This document shows, piece by piece, positions 7,442 through 15,829 of a DNA stretch of 61,545 nucleotides (positions are counted from its first letter, which is position 1; every line of letters starts with the position of its first letter). Source of the DNA: Pelatocladus maniniholoensis HA4357-MV3 (GTDB taxonomy: Bacteria; Cyanobacteriota; Cyanobacteriia; Cyanobacteriales; Nostocaceae). The notes beneath the pieces are model-generated. The model did not search any database and was not told the DNA's origin. It saw only the letters and a program-made list of their open reading frames with translations. Where the stretch lies: contig JAHHHW010000087.1 in the NCBI GenBank assembly GCA_019359115.1, forward strand, positions 1 through 61,545, given 5' to 3'. The position numbers and the translations under genes are program-made.

Positions 7442-10204
7442 CTACCTACACTGACTGGGTACAGTAGTAAACGAGGAACTGTCAGGTGTCACAGTCGGTG
7501 TACTCGCTACTAAAACCACTTCACCATCGGGATTTATGACCCAGCCTTGAGCTTCTACAATCTGAGTCGGGGGATTTATAGAGTTGGCTTCTTGGGTTTG
7601 TTGTTCCTCAAGTCTGCTTCTGGGTTGGTTTTGAGTTTCTTCAGGAAGCAATATCCAATTACTCAGGACTTGATCAGTAATTAACGGTTCTGTGGGACTA
7701 GGTGGTATACCTCCACGTCCTGTGGCGATAAATGATCCCCTCATTTGCTTGTCATCTCTTTTGCAGCCAGTAGCAATTTGTTGGGAAGCATCAACGAGAT
7801 TGACGCGCAGTTGTTCTAATCCCTGACTAGGGTCAACATCAGGTGTATTAATTTGCACTGTACCACTTAGCTCTGGACTAGCGCCTGTGGCGGTGATGTC
7901 GCTGTCTGAGGTTGGTGATTGTCGGAACTGGATACCAAAAAAACCTTGGGTATTGATTATTACCCTTCCTCCCAGAAAGTTATCGGAATTAGCACTGATA
8001 TCGCTATTTGCAAAAGCAGCGAGAACATCAGTATCAATATTGATGTTGCCACCGATATTATTGCTACCTGTGGCGTTGGTAGTAATGCTGCTGTTCTTAC
8101 CTAAAATTATCTCGTGCGATCGCAGTGTAATATTACCTGCACCACTAAGAGTATCTGCACTAATTTTGCCTTGGTTCAAAAGACGAATTGAGTCAGCATC
8201 GACTTTTAAGGAACCTGCAACTCCCGAACCTGCACTGCTAACTGTTACTTGCGCCTGATCACGAATATTTAACTTGCCAGTATTAATGATTAATTCTCCT
8301 CCCTGACCTGTGGAAGTATTAGAAGTATTGGCAAACAATCCACTGCTAGGGCTGACATTGGGAACTATAACTGGAGTGTATTGGCGAAGTCGAGTCAAAT
8401 AGGTAGGGTCTGTACCAGCAAGAGTAATCCTGTTGCTGATATTGAGAGTAATACTACCAGCCTTACCACTGCTAAAACTAGTAGTAAAAACTTGTCCACC
8501 GTTAGTAGCTTCTAAAGTTTCGGCGTCAACGATAATGTTACCTCCATCTCCTTGACCACGAGTTCTCGCACCCACAACAGCACCATTTGTGATACTTAGG
8601 GATCTAGTATTGATGTGAATATTGCCACCCTTGCCTATACCTGTATTTTCCGTACTGCTAACCGCGCCGCTAGAGTAGCCATTGAAACTATAACCGTCAA
8701 ATACAACGCGATCGCGAGCCTGTATATTTATATTACCTGCGTCACCACGTCCAAAAGTATTGGCAACCAGTCGCGCGCCATTTGTGATAAACAGTGACCC
8801 AGTTGTGATATTCAGACTAGCAGCATTACCTACGGCTGTTGATACGGCTGTTGAACCAACAGAACTAGCAGCCCCACTAATGTTTTCTAAATTAAAACTA
8901 ACGCCATCAAAGGAAACGGTATCGCGAGCAACTATATTGATATTGCCTGCATTTCCCTGTCCTTGGGTTCTAGCTAGGATTGCAGCAGCATTCTTGACAA
9001 AAAGTGACCCAGTGATGATATTTATATCACCACCATCGCCTACGGCTTTTGGGTCTACGGTAGTGTACGCCCCAGTAGAAAAATCACTACGCATTCGGTC
9101 AAAAATAACTGTATCACGGGCAAATATATTAATGTCGCCTGCATTTCCTTGTCCAGAAGTTGTGGTTCTCAGTTGACCGTTACTTGTCAAAGCCAGCGAT
9201 CCAGTGCTGATATTAATATTGCCACTATAGCCTATAGCTTCGGTTTGCACTGTATTAGAAATAATACTTCTATCAACATTAATTGCTTCTGTGGCGTTAA
9301 GATCAATATCCAGCGCCTTTGTGGCAACAGAACCTTTTCCTGACTCTATCCCTGCTTGCACGGTACTTGCATCCGACAGAGTTAAATTGCGAGCATTGAT
9401 GGCAATGCTACCACCACCACCAGCAATAACACTGACTTGAGCCGCATTATCGAGAAATACATCTTTTCTTTGCCCATCATTAGGCAAACTTAAACTGAGA
9501 AATGAATTATCAGCATTGAGTCCAATACTATTATTTTCTGCAATTCCTGCCAATTCAACTCGACCGCCGGGGGCTAGTATTTGCCCGCCGTTAAGCTGTA
9601 AACTGCCACCGACAAGGGCTAAAGTCTTACCGGAATTCACCTGTAGTTCAGAACCTTGTACTTGAATATTTCCGGTATTGTTGCCGTATTGCAAACCAAT
9701 CGGTAGACTGACGGTTAGTAAAGTTGTTGCTGTGTTATTTGGTATAGCACTAAACTCTTTGCCATCAGCAAATTTAAAGCTACTAGCTGTAGTTGCCAAA
9801 AATGAGCCACCAATATTTAACCGTGCATTTTGACCAAAAATAATGCCATTAGGATTAATTAAAAACAGGTTTGCTGTTCCGTTTGCTCTGATTAAACCAT
9901 CAATATTAGAAATTGAAGCACCTGTGACTCGTGTCAGAATATTTTGAATATTTGCAGCATTGTTGAAAAAAGCCGTGTCACCAGTGGGAAGAGAAAATTC
10001 TTGAAAGCTATGGAATAAGTTGCTACCCGCTTGGGTTCCACCTGTGATGTTGAAAGTGTTATCTTCTTTGGTGACATTGGAGTTATTCGGTAAAGTGCGA
10101 TCGCCAGTAATTTGAGCAACTGCATAGTTTGCAGAGAAAATATGTGTGATTGCGATCGCCATACCCAAAAACTGAGTCAAACAACTACTCCCAAAACTAG
10201 TCAT
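7442..10204 (-). CDS. Large exported protein with filamentous-haemagglutinin (TPS) N-domain
   Basis: 920 aa. A signal peptide (about residues 1-30, ending SANYAVAQ) precedes the two-partner-secretion domain. Its hallmarks are visible: ITGDRTLPNNSNV, SNLFHSFQEFSLPTGDTAFF and the NLFLINPNGIIFGQNARLNI motif around residues 115-135. The rest is a long run of beta-helix-like repeats (GNAGDINI-, GSLFITNGA-type units), then a Pro-rich C-terminal region ending VTPDSSSFTTVPSQCR. Such proteins are secreted through a TpsB/BamA-like pore and act at the cell surface. No TpsB gene is present in this window. AGGGAGAG sits well upstream of the ATG. It is isolated, with its promoter region shared divergently with the nitroreductase gene. 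Confidence 0.88.
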   Translation of the reverse strand: MTSFGSSCLTQFLGMAIAITHIFSANYAVAQITGDRTLPNNSNVTKEDNTFNITGGTQAGSNLFHSFQEFSLPTGDTAFFNNAANIQNILTRVTGASISNIDGLIRANGTANLFLINPNGIIFGQNARLNIGGSFLATTASSFKFADGKEFSAIPNNTATTLLTVSLPIGLQYGNNTGNIQVQGSELQVNSGKTLALVGGSLQLNGGQILAPGGRVELAGIAENNSIGLNADNSFLSLSLPNDGQRKDVFLDNAAQVSVIAGGGGSIAINARNLTLSDASTVQAGIESGKGSVATKALDIDLNATEAINVDRSIISNTVQTEAIGYSGNINISTGSLALTSNGQLRTTTSGQGNAGDINIFARDTVIFDRMRSDFSTGAYTTVDPKAVGDGGDINIITGSLFVKNAAAILARTQGQGNAGNINIVARDTVSFDGVSFNLENISGAASSVGSTAVSTAVGNAASLNITTGSLFITNGARLVANTFGRGDAGNINIQARDRVVFDGYSFNGYSSGAVSSTENTGIGKGGNIHINTRSLSITNGAVVGARTRGQGDGGNIIVDAETLEATNGGQVFTTSFSSGKAGSITLNISNRITLAGTDPTYLTRLRQYTPVIVPNVSPSSGLFANTSNTSTGQGGELIINTGKLNIRDQAQVTVSSAGSGVAGSLKVDADSIRLLNQGKISADTLSGAGNITLRSHEIILGKNSSITTNATGSNNIGGNINIDTDVLAAFANSDISANSDNFLGGRVIINTQGFFGIQFRQSPTSDSDITATGASPELSGTVQINTPDVDPSQGLEQLRVNLVDASQQIATGCKRDDKQMRGSFIATGRGGIPPSPTEPLITDQVLSNWILLPEETQNQPRSRLEEQQTQEANSINPPTQIVEAQGWVINPDGEVVLVASTPTVTPDSSSFTTVPSQCR

Positions 10205-10305
10205 TTTCTCTCCCTAGCTCCATAGCAGTAGCACAAGTCTTAGCACAATTAAGTACTATCTAGGATATCAGAGTCGAAGATATTGATTTTATAGGATAAC
10301 AAAGT

Positions 10306-10917
10306 ATGGAAAAGCCTGCTAATTCCCAATATCCAATTCATGAGTTGCTACAACGACGCTGGAGTCTTCTAGCATTTTCTCAACAGCCAGTTGAAAAAGA
10401 AAAACTTTGTAGTTTACTAGAAGCTGCGCGCTGGGCTGCTTCTTCGTATAATGAACAACCTTGGCATTTTATTGTTGCAACTCAGGAAAATCCTGAAGAA
10501 TTCAAACGTTTGCTTAGTTGTCTGGCTGAAGGAAATCAAGTTTGGGCGCAACATGCACCTGTCTTGATGCTTTCGGTAGCAAAACTCTACTTTGAGAAAA
10601 ATCACACTGAAAACCGTCATGCATTTCACGATGTCGGTGCAGCAGCTTGTAGTTTAGCAATTGAAGCAACTTCTTTAGGTTTGTTTATCCACCAAATGGC
10701 AGGCTTTGATGTATCAAAAGCACGGAAATTGTACAATATCCCTGAAGGCTATGAACCAGTAGCAGCGATCGCAATTGGTTATCAAGGCGATCATGAAGCA
10801 TTACCAGAACAATACCGACAACGTGATTTTGCTCCCCGTCAGCGCAAACCTTTAGAAACCTTTGTGTTTACTGGAAATTGGGGAAACACTTCGCCTATAA
10901 TTTCGTTGGATTCTTAA
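10306..10917 (+). CDS. Nitroreductase-family flavoprotein
   Basis: 203 aa, typical nitroreductase length. The N-terminal FMN-binding arginine motif is present (LLQRRWSLLAFSQQPVEKE), followed by LLEAARWAASSYNEQPWHFIVA and the C-terminal glycine segment VAAIAIGYQGD. These enzymes bind FMN as dimers and use NAD(P)H to reduce quinones or nitro compounds; the physiological substrate is unknown. The ATG at 10306 has an AGGA-rich leader. It is divergent from the haemagglutinin-type gene and is followed by a repeat-filled gap. Confidence 0.9.
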   Translation: MEKPANSQYPIHELLQRRWSLLAFSQQPVEKEKLCSLLEAARWAASSYNEQPWHFIVATQENPEEFKRLLSCLAEGNQVWAQHAPVLMLSVAKLYFEKNHTENRHAFHDVGAAACSLAIEATSLGLFIHQMAGFDVSKARKLYNIPEGYEPVAAIAIGYQGDHEALPEQYRQRDFAPRQRKPLETFVFTGNWGNTSPIISLDS

Positions 10918-10983
10918 AGATTTCTAGTACAAAAAATTGATCTGTAGAGACACATAGCAAGATCCCGCAGGGTAATTTCCTTT

Positions 10984-11249
10984 AGACCTCTTGCAAAAAT
11001 ATTTTTACCCCACCCTAACCCTAAGCGTTTACCTGCGGTGTACACATAAATCCTCTGATCCCCCTAAATCCCCGCGCTGACGCGCCGCTACGCTAGAAAA
11101 AAGGGGGAGTTTGATTCTAGTTCCCCCTTTTTTAAGGGGGGTTAGGGGGGGATCAAAACGCTACTAGGCAACTTTGTAAGACTTCTGTGTACACCGCAGG
11201 CGTTCACGGGGGGATTGAGGGGGGTTCATTCGACTTTTGCAAGAGGTCT
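10984..11249. mobile_element. 266-bp foldback element with 15-bp perfect terminal inverted repeats
   Basis: AGACCTCTTGCAAAA (10984-10998) is perfectly complemented by TTTTGCAAGAGGTCT (11235-11249). A second, nested inverted pair CCTGCGGTGTACACA (11032-11046) / TGTGTACACCGCAGG (11186-11200) lies inside, and the middle is C-run against G-run, so the whole element can fold on itself. No ORF is inside. This is the organisation of a MITE; TTT flanks both ends, a weak candidate 3-bp target duplication. The ends resemble those of some IS5-type elements, but family is not proven. Confidence 0.7.
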
Positions 11250-11251
11250 TT

Positions 11252-11281
11252 TGTAGAGACGCGAAATTTCGCGTCTCTACA
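11252..11281. repeat. 30-bp perfect palindrome (GTAGAGACG family)
   Basis: TGTAGAGACGCGAAA is followed directly by its exact reverse complement. A related palindrome TAGAGACGTTGCA-G-TGCAACGTCTCTA lies at 53228-53254 inside another element. The shared GAGACG...CGTCTC arms with different centres identify a dispersed hairpin family. Confidence 0.75.
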
Positions 11282-11523
11282 TAGGATTGTGGGCTAATAC
11301 GATTCCTAAATTATTCACCTTTTGCCGCAAGGAGGCTCCCACTGTACCTGTACGGCTGTCAGTGGTGAGAGGAATTGCGGGTTGAAAACGAGGTACACCC
11401 CCGATTGATAGCAACCGTAGGTTGTTGAAGAAGAGGGGTGTCTGAGTTTTCAACAATCTCCGGAAACAAACAACGGAGAATTGTAGTCTATAATTGCAAT
11501 CACATGGTGAGTAGGTCGAACTC

Positions 11524-12741
11524 ATGGAACAAGTACTGACGCTAGTTTGCAAACTCAACCCCACGCCCTTACAGTCGGAGAAATTGGAAGTAGTGCTTCA
11601 TGCTTTTGCTGAAGCTTGCAACTATACCAACCAAATAATTAAGCCGGATATAACGAGCAAGTTAACCATCCAGGGCATTGTCTACGAAGACTTAAGAACT
11701 AAGTTTGGGTTGCCTGCTAATTTAGCTGTCAGAGCTTGTGCCAGAGTTGGGGCTAACCGTAAAACAGCAAAACAGAAGAATAAACCTGTTATTGCGTTTA
11801 AACCCACATCTGCTGATTATGATGCTAGGATTTTTGCTTTCAGGGAGAAGGATTGGACTGTCAGCTTGACCACGTTGTCTGGTCGAGAACATATTAAAAT
11901 CAATGCTGGCAATTATCAACGCGGAAAACTTGTTGGACGGAAGCCCACAAGCGCTCAGTTATGTAAGCACCGCGATGGTCAGTATTACATCCACATTCAA
12001 TTAAAAGATGAGGTTCCTGACCCGCAGCCAAGTAAAAAAGTAATCGGCGTTGATTTTGGACGCCGCGATATAGCCGCAACTAGTAACGGTGATTTTTGGG
12101 ACGGGAAACAGTTAACCAAGACGAGGGATAAATACAGCAAGGTCAGAGCGTCTCTCCAACAAAAAGCTTCCACACGCACAAGGTCTAGTCGGCGTAGATG
12201 TCGGCAAGTCTTGGCACGGCTATCGGGGCGAGAGAGACGATTTCAAGCGTGGGTAAACCACAACATTAGCAAGACAATCATCCAGCAAGCCAAAAGTGAA
12301 AAAGCACTTGTAGCAATCGAGGATTTGACAGGCATTCGTGAACGAACAAACCAAAAGCCGCGTAACAAGACAGAACGCCGCAGAAGTAACTCGTGGGCGT
12401 TCTACCAGTTGCGGATATTTATGGAATACAAAGGACTACGGGACGGCGTAGAAGTTGTTGCCGTCCCTCCTGCCTACACAAGTCAAACCTGCAATCGTTG
12501 TCTACACATTGGCTTGCGCTCGCAGAAGTTATTCAAATGCGGCAACTGTGGGCTATCTTGCGATGCTGATTTGAATGGAGCGAAGATGATTGCATTGTTG
12601 GGGCTGTCTGTAAACCAGCCTGGAGGCAAGCGCGGAGCGCAGGCTTCGCCAACGAACGGTTTGTGCTGTAATCTCAGCACGGACTCTTCAGGGCTACTGA
12701 AAGCCCACACTGTATTCGGTACTCCGAATCAGTGTGGGTAG
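11524..12741 (+). CDS. tnpB: TnpB RNA-guided nuclease of an IS200/IS605-type element (copy 1)
   Basis: 405 aa, normal TnpB length. The split RuvC site looks intact: GVDFGRRDIA (motif I Asp, near residue 175), VAIEDLTGI (motif II Glu, near 262) and CDADLNGAKMI (motif III Asp, near 343). Between II and III lies a zinc-finger pair CNRC...CGNC. A basic Arg-rich helix (TRTRSSRRRCRQVLARLSGRERR) precedes motif II. TnpB cuts DNA using a guide RNA that begins within its 3' end and reads past the element's right end. No tnpA is next to it, so mobility would need a TnpA in trans. The stop TAG is one base away from the stop of the convergent DUF6671 gene. Confidence 0.92.
   Translation: MEQVLTLVCKLNPTPLQSEKLEVVLHAFAEACNYTNQIIKPDITSKLTIQGIVYEDLRTKFGLPANLAVRACARVGANRKTAKQKNKPVIAFKPTSADYDARIFAFREKDWTVSLTTLSGREHIKINAGNYQRGKLVGRKPTSAQLCKHRDGQYYIHIQLKDEVPDPQPSKKVIGVDFGRRDIAATSNGDFWDGKQLTKTRDKYSKVRASLQQKASTRTRSSRRRCRQVLARLSGRERRFQAWVNHNISKTIIQQAKSEKALVAIEDLTGIRERTNQKPRNKTERRRSNSWAFYQLRIFMEYKGLRDGVEVVAVPPAYTSQTCNRCLHIGLRSQKLFKCGNCGLSCDADLNGAKMIALLGLSVNQPGGKRGAQASPTNGLCCNLSTDSSGLLKAHTVFGTPNQCG
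12704..12738 (+). repeat. Right-end hairpin of the tnpB element (copy 1), likely guide-RNA scaffold end
   Basis: CCCACACTG...ATTCGG pairs with CCGAAT-CAGTGTGGG across a short loop, immediately before the tnpB stop and GGGTAGTTTAC. The second tnpB gene ends with an equivalent hairpin (57996-58027) and GGGTAGTTCAC. IS200/IS605 right ends carry such hairpins, and the guide RNA extends through them into flanking DNA. Confidence 0.65.
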
Positions 12742-12742
12742 T

Positions 12743-13606
12743 TTACGGATTGCAATAATTACAATTTACTGGCTCTGCGTATTCATTTCCATATGGAAAT
12801 AATTCTTCTTGAGTAAAACCACATTTTTGACATTCATATATAACAGCACGAGTCAAAGAAGTTGGCAGATAACACAATGCACAAGGTAAACCCCTAATTA
12901 TTTTGTTGATTTCAAAGCCGGGTGTAGAACATTTTGGACAACAGTTATTAATTTTTTTTAATAAGTTATGCGTGGCTTTGGCAATATTTTTCATGCGTGT
13001 GGGATTATACATTGCCCGCATATCTGTTTCTACATGTGCTTTACCTGTTGACGAATTTTTCAGGACAAAATTTACAGCTTCTATGAGTTTTGCTTCTGTA
13101 ATAATTCCTTTAATTACTTCAGTGCTATGTTTTGGTGATTCATCAAACATGACTATTAGACCATGTTCAGGGAAACCTACTTTTTGAGCGAATTGTAAGG
13201 CTTGCTCAACACTTTCTACAACTAAATAATCATGGTTAGTTTTGGTAGATAATTCTTCACCAATAATTTCTAAATCATGTATTTGGTCTAATAAAATGAG
13301 AACTTCTCGATTACTGGAAATAAAAGGGATTTCAGGATGAGGGCTAAAACTGCCTTCACTGGCGATCGCTAAAGTTTCACCAGTTAGTTCTAATACTTTT
13401 TTTGCCTTCAACCTTGCAGCTTCAATTTGATTTCCTGGACGTTTTACTTCTCTAGTAAATGTACCAAAAGCATCAGTATCAAAATTGTCAGGCACTATAA
13501 TTTTTATTCCTAATTCTGCTTCTAAGATAGGAGCAATTACTTTTTCTTTTTGATGCTTCGTAGCCAGTACAGCAATTCTATTGGTAAATAATGTTTTCTG
13601 TTGCAT
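12743..13606 (-). CDS. DUF6671-like protein with C-terminal zinc ribbons
   Basis: 287 aa. The opening FTNRIAVLATKHQKEKVIAPILEAELGI and the central IASEGSFSPHPEIPFISSNREVL match what I recall of the cyanobacterial DUF6671 family, of unknown function. The C-terminal ~70 residues are cysteine-rich with CxxC pairs (CCPKC, CALC, CQKC, CNYC), which suggests one or two zinc ribbons and possibly nucleic-acid contact. Its stop codon (complement of TTA at 12743-12745) lies against the right end of the tnpB element, but the C-terminus ends naturally in CNYCNP, so it does not appear truncated. Confidence 0.7.
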   Translation of the reverse strand: MQQKTLFTNRIAVLATKHQKEKVIAPILEAELGIKIIVPDNFDTDAFGTFTREVKRPGNQIEAARLKAKKVLELTGETLAIASEGSFSPHPEIPFISSNREVLILLDQIHDLEIIGEELSTKTNHDYLVVESVEQALQFAQKVGFPEHGLIVMFDESPKHSTEVIKGIITEAKLIEAVNFVLKNSSTGKAHVETDMRAMYNPTRMKNIAKATHNLLKKINNCCPKCSTPGFEINKIIRGLPCALCYLPTSLTRAVIYECQKCGFTQEELFPYGNEYAEPVNCNYCNP

Positions 13607-13634
13607 TCTTTACCTGGTCAAATAATTTTGAAAG

Positions 13635-13718
13635 TTAAAGTCCGATAAATCTAGATAGAAAAGTATTTGAGTCCGTTTTAACGGACCTATGCTATTAGCC
13701 TGAGAATAAATTCTCAGG
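13635..13718. repeat. Dispersed hairpin repeat between DUF6671 and hemJ
   Basis: AAAGTCCGATAAATCTAGA (from 13637) parallels the 7394-7414 repeat. It is followed by GTCCG-TTTTAA-CGGAC (13671-13686) and CCTGAGAA-TAAA-TTCTCAGG (13699-13718). The hairpins sit between a gene 5' end and the next gene's 3' end, so the last one may serve as a terminator for hemJ on the minus strand. Confidence 0.5.
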
Positions 13719-13746
13719 CGGGATTGGACATAGATGCAAGATGTCA

Positions 13747-14331
13747 CTAAACCTGCTGCTGAGGAATCTGTGTCATTTCTGCAAGTTGCTTTTCTTTATC
13801 AAGTCTGCGCTTTCTAGCATAAAGTTGGATTGTCACCGCCATTAGAAGTACCAAGCCGAAAATTACCCAAGCAGTCAAGTCTGTGGGCAAACTATTCTTA
13901 AAGACAACCAACATCACAATCACCACTAGCAAGACAGTTGGTGCTTCATTCATCGCTCGCATCTGTTTGCTTGTCCATTTGCATCTATTTTCTGCCAACT
14001 GTTTCATCAAACGGGAGCAATAATAATGATAAACAAGTAAAAGTGCCACAAATCCGAGTTTATAGTGCAACCAAGTTTGTTTTAAAAATTCTGGTTGCGT
14101 CACCAGTAAACCAATTGCACAAGCTACCGTCACCAGCATTCCCGGAGTGGTGATGATGTTGTAGAGGCGCTTTTCCATGATTTGATATTGATTTTTGAGT
14201 ATCGTTTTTGCTGGTTCTGGTTCTTGTTCAGCTTCGATGTGATAGATGAAAAGACGCACTAAGTAAAACAGTCCAGCAAACCAAACGACAACGCCGACAA
14301 TATGAAATGCTTTAAACCAAGAATAAGCCAT
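13747..14331 (-). CDS. hemJ: Protoporphyrinogen IX oxidase HemJ
   Basis: 194 aa, within the usual HemJ range. The N-terminal SWFKAFHIVGVVVWFAGLFYLVRLFIYH carries the conserved histidine of helix 1. The segment IMEKRLYNIITTPGM is family-diagnostic, and LHYKLGFVALLLVYHYYCSRLM and MRAMNEAPTVLLV follow. Four to five membrane helices are visible. HemJ oxidises protoporphyrinogen IX to protoporphyrin IX at the membrane, upstream of both haem and chlorophyll. It is isolated between a repeat region and the DUF6671 gene. The basic C-terminal tail lies outside the membrane. Confidence 0.92.
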   Translation of the reverse strand: MAYSWFKAFHIVGVVVWFAGLFYLVRLFIYHIEAEQEPEPAKTILKNQYQIMEKRLYNIITTPGMLVTVACAIGLLVTQPEFLKQTWLHYKLGFVALLLVYHYYCSRLMKQLAENRCKWTSKQMRAMNEAPTVLLVVIVMLVVFKNSLPTDLTAWVIFGLVLLMAVTIQLYARKRRLDKEKQLAEMTQIPQQQV

Positions 14332-14542
14332 AAATTCTAACTTGTGTTTCTACTCTCAAATATCCAGGTTACGGCAATTGGTGGGAATGGGGATCACAGA
14401 TAAAGAACTGTAAAGTATGAAGACGGAGATTGAACAACCTGAGTATTTTCTGGCGATCGCTTGCTCACCACTAAGAATTAATGACACAGAAATGGACAGA
14501 CACACCGGATGTGCAGAGGTTTGAACCATAAGCTATTAAGCT

Positions 14543-14731
14543 TCTTGTTTCAAGTGAGAAGTTTGTTGTTTCAACCCAGAATTTTCTTGTTTCAAGTGAG
14601 AAGTTTGTTGTTTCAACCTAGAATTTTCTCGTTTCAAGTGAGAAGTTTGTTGTTTCAACCTAGAATTTTCTCGTTTCAAGTGAGAAGTTTGTTGTTTCAA
14701 CCTAGAATTTTCTTGTTTCAATTGAGAAGTT
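14543..14731. repeat. 42-bp tandem repeat (about 4.5 copies) with heptad coding potential
   Basis: Units of 42 bp (two 21-bp halves) repeat with few changes. Read on the minus strand, each half encodes seven residues, giving alternating LKQQTSH and LKRENSR blocks within a 93-codon frame (14536-14817) that starts at GTG: a textbook coiled-coil heptad with Leu every seventh residue. The plus strand also stays open. There is no convincing start signal, so I list it as a repeat rather than a gene. The rest of 14332-14882 shows only HIP1 sites. Confidence 0.65.
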
Positions 14732-14882
14732 TCATGTTCTGAACTTGGGTGGTGAACCTTAAAGCTTGAAGAGTGAACTTTTGAGGTTGGATGATGGTGT
14801 TGCAGAGGCGATCGCACTACTCAAACTCAACATCCAATGCGATCGATCGCATAGTGGCTCCTAATACCTCCAGCACGCTTAT

Positions 14883-15713
14883 TTAAGACTGTTGCTGTGC
14901 TATTTGTCTAACCGCTTCAATCTCAACTTCCAACTGTTGAGCTATTTGTTCGACACTCACTCCCGCTTTTAGCAATAGCGGTACAGCAGCTAACTTACCT
15001 TCTTCTTGTCCTTGTTGTCTTCCTTCTTCTAATGCTTCTTGGTAAACTCTAGTTTGTTTTAGTTGGCTCAATTTCAGCATATCTTCCACCTCTTGACGGC
15101 TTAATTGTGGAAATTTGTAGACTATGATTGTCTCGATTAAATCTATTATCGCTCTTACAGATAAACGATTTGCGATTTCTTGGCTTGCTTGTGTAATTAG
15201 TTGTCTAGCAAAGTTAGCAGCATTTTCTTCTGGTTCTACTACTAACTTCACAACACCAATACCCAAAGACTTGTTTGTTGAGGATTCAAGTTGATCAAGA
15301 TAAACTCGTTGGACTTTTGAGCTTTCTAGCAAAACCTCATGAAGTCTGGTTTGATCTGGTTCCAGACTCCGTTTTGGGTAAATAATTACAGCGTACCAGT
15401 CATAGGTAGATGGATTCTGGTCTAAATATAGAAATAATTCCGCAAACACCCGGTGATAGAGAAATTGGTCTTTTTGAAACTGTACTTCACACAGATATAC
15501 TGTTTTGTCTGGACTGTCTTCTGGTGGTAGAAATACACCGTCAATACGAAAAGCAGTTTGTTTAATTTCTACTGAACGGAACTGATAATCTTGACTATTG
15601 CTAGGAGAGTGTCCAATCAACTCAAAGAAAATACTGGGAAATTCTGCGAATAGTTGGTAAAAAAGACTGTCTGTTTCACTTTTGCCGTTGCTGCAAAAAT
15701 ATAATTTTTGCAT
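14883..15713 (-). CDS. DUF2887/Rpn-family PD-(D/E)XK nuclease-like protein, copy A
   Basis: 276 aa. FYQLFAEFPSIFFELIG and the core FRIDGVFLPPEDS...VYLCEVQFQKD provide the Asp, Glu and Gln of a PD-(D/E)XK-like fold typical of Rpn/DUF2887 proteins, which are related to recombination-promoting nucleases and often called transposase-like. A central helical region (QEIANRLSVRAIIDLIETII) and a Glu/Gln-rich tail (EALEEGRQQGQEEGKLAA) follow. Copy B downstream in coordinates is almost identical. The role in cyanobacteria is unclear; such genes are numerous and change copy number often. Confidence 0.82.
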   Translation of the reverse strand: MQKLYFCSNGKSETDSLFYQLFAEFPSIFFELIGHSPSNSQDYQFRSVEIKQTAFRIDGVFLPPEDSPDKTVYLCEVQFQKDQFLYHRVFAELFLYLDQNPSTYDWYAVIIYPKRSLEPDQTRLHEVLLESSKVQRVYLDQLESSTNKSLGIGVVKLVVEPEENAANFARQLITQASQEIANRLSVRAIIDLIETIIVYKFPQLSRQEVEDMLKLSQLKQTRVYQEALEEGRQQGQEEGKLAAVPLLLKAGVSVEQIAQQLEVEIEAVRQIAQQQS

Positions 15714-15829
15714 ACTACGTTCTGAATTTACAATGCGATCGCATACTGGCTCCCTTGGAGCATTGCACTGTTTTTATTTGAATCAAAATGCGATCGCATA
15801 GTGGCTCCTAATACCTTCAGCACGCTTAT

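Noticed and set aside
8615-9343. Several open frames opposite the haemagglutinin-type gene
   Set aside because: They are antisense shadows of a repetitive coding sequence with no family similarity or start signals.
14509-14742. Plus-strand 77-codon frame across the 42-bp repeat
   Set aside because: Open only because of the repeat; the composition (LLFQPRIF repeats) is implausible and the minus-strand frame makes better protein sense.
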